Shown piece after piece: positions 5,755 to 6,239 of a stretch of DNA of 6,239 nucleotides. How positions within the stretch are numbered: the first letter of the stretch is position 1; every line of letters starts with the position of its first letter. The position numbers and the translations under genes were made by a program. Source of the stretch: Pseudomonadota bacterium. Its GTDB lineage: Bacteria; Pseudomonadota; Alphaproteobacteria; Reyranellales; Reyranellaceae. The stretch lies in NCBI GenBank assembly GCA_023436825.1, contig JAEZHS010000262.1, forward strand, positions 1 through 6,239. The letters are read 5' to 3'. The notes under the pieces were generated by a model. That model was not told the origin of the DNA and searched no databases. It saw nothing but the letters and a program-made list of their open reading frames with translations.

Positions 5755-6239
5755 TTATTTCTTCGTGACGTTCCAGAACACCGGCGCCGGCGCTGTCAGG
5801 TTGCCCTCGATGTTGTTGCGACGGGCAAGCGGCGAGTACCACTGGCCGACGTTGATGTGCGTCGGATGGTTCACCCAGTATTTCTGCAGGTTCTCGACGA
5901 TCTCCTTCTGCTTGGCAGCGTCGGTCTCCTTGGCGAACTGGTCGCGGAACTTCTCGATCGTCTCGTCGCACGGCCAGCCGAACATCGCCTTGTCGCACGA
6001 CGCGTTGAAGAAGCCGGCCATCACCGGGTTCAGGATGTCGGCTGCCACCCACGAGGTGAGGAAGGCGTGCCAGCCGCCCTGGCTCGGCGGCTCCTTCTTG
6101 ACGCGCCGCGCGACCAGCGTCTGCCAGTCCATCGCCTGCATGTCGCCCTTGAAGCCGGCGCGCTCCATGAACGCCTTGGCGACCGGCGCGAGGTTGGTCA
6201 GCACCTGCAGGTCGGTCGACTGCATCAGCACGATCGGCG
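5755..6239 (-). CDS. Periplasmic ABC transporter solute-binding protein, family 5, C-terminal part (gene continues beyond the window)
   Basis: The last 160 residues of a second family 5 solute-binding protein are present, ending in TAA (5757-5755). The frame is open to the window edge, and the GTG at 6231 is an internal valine: it aligns with VVVMQST in the neighbouring SBP and is preceded in frame by Pro-Ile. An ungapped hand alignment with residues 367-526 of the neighbour gives about 85 identities in 160, including DMQ.MDWQTLV.RR.KK, ILNP, FGWP, AKETD.AK and GQWY. Signal peptide and N-terminal lobe are outside the window. A CDKAMFGWPC segment carries two cysteines that the neighbour replaces with Gly and Thr. 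It is most likely an intact gene and the next upstream member of the operon; whether more transporter genes precede it cannot be seen. Confidence 0.93.
   Translation of the reverse strand, partial: PIVLMQSTDLQVLTNLAPVAKAFMERAGFKGDMQAMDWQTLVARRVKKEPPSQGGWHAFLTSWVAADILNPVMAGFFNASCDKAMFGWPCDETIEKFRDQFAKETDAAKQKEIVENLQKYWVNHPTHINVGQWYSPLARRNNIEGNLTAPAPVFWNVTKK

Noticed and set aside
1..6239. A previously undescribed system such as a defence island, retron, CRISPR array or biosynthetic cluster
   Set aside because: All genes belong to well-known families (peptide-type ABC importer, dodecin), and the remaining structure is explained by intergenic repeats and a terminator-like hairpin.

Overview
The window is a GC-rich stretch (roughly 65% G+C, estimated by eye) in which every supported gene lies on the minus strand, so the biological reading order is right to left. 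The protein families, the strong G/C third-position bias and the style of the intergenic palindromes point to an alphaproteobacterium of the Hyphomicrobiales/Rhodospirillales kind. That placement is an inference; nothing here fixes a genus.

Positions 6239 down to 451 hold most of an ABC importer locus of the peptide/opine/nickel class (Dpp/Opp type). It starts with the C-terminal third of a periplasmic solute-binding protein (SBP) cut off by the window edge. A terminator-like hairpin follows, then a complete paralogous SBP with its signal peptide. Next come a structured 80-base palindromic element that begins directly at the SBP stop codon, a DppB-type permease, a DppC-type permease that starts on TTG inside the permease stop codon, and a single polypeptide carrying two ATPase domains (a DppD-DppF type fusion). 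SBP, two permeases and a double ATPase make up a complete importer: the SBP captures the solute in the periplasm, the permeases form the channel and the ATPase drives transport. The two SBPs share about 53% identity over the 160 residues that can be compared, so the locus probably offers one membrane complex two receptors.

Downstream, after a 107-base gap, lies a small dodecin-family gene (343 to 128) with a strong ribosome binding site. It lacks the tryptophan and glutamine that bind flavin in the classical dodecins. Beyond its stop codon, positions 1-101 hold two oppositely oriented palindromic repeat units sharing a 15-16 base arm, a bacterial interspersed mosaic-like arrangement.

I see no tRNA, rRNA, CRISPR array, insertion sequence or phage gene, and no convincing new biological system. 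The most informative features are the two kinds of intergenic palindromic repeat, the hairpin between the tandem SBP genes and the non-canonical dodecin. The operon promoter must lie beyond the right edge.
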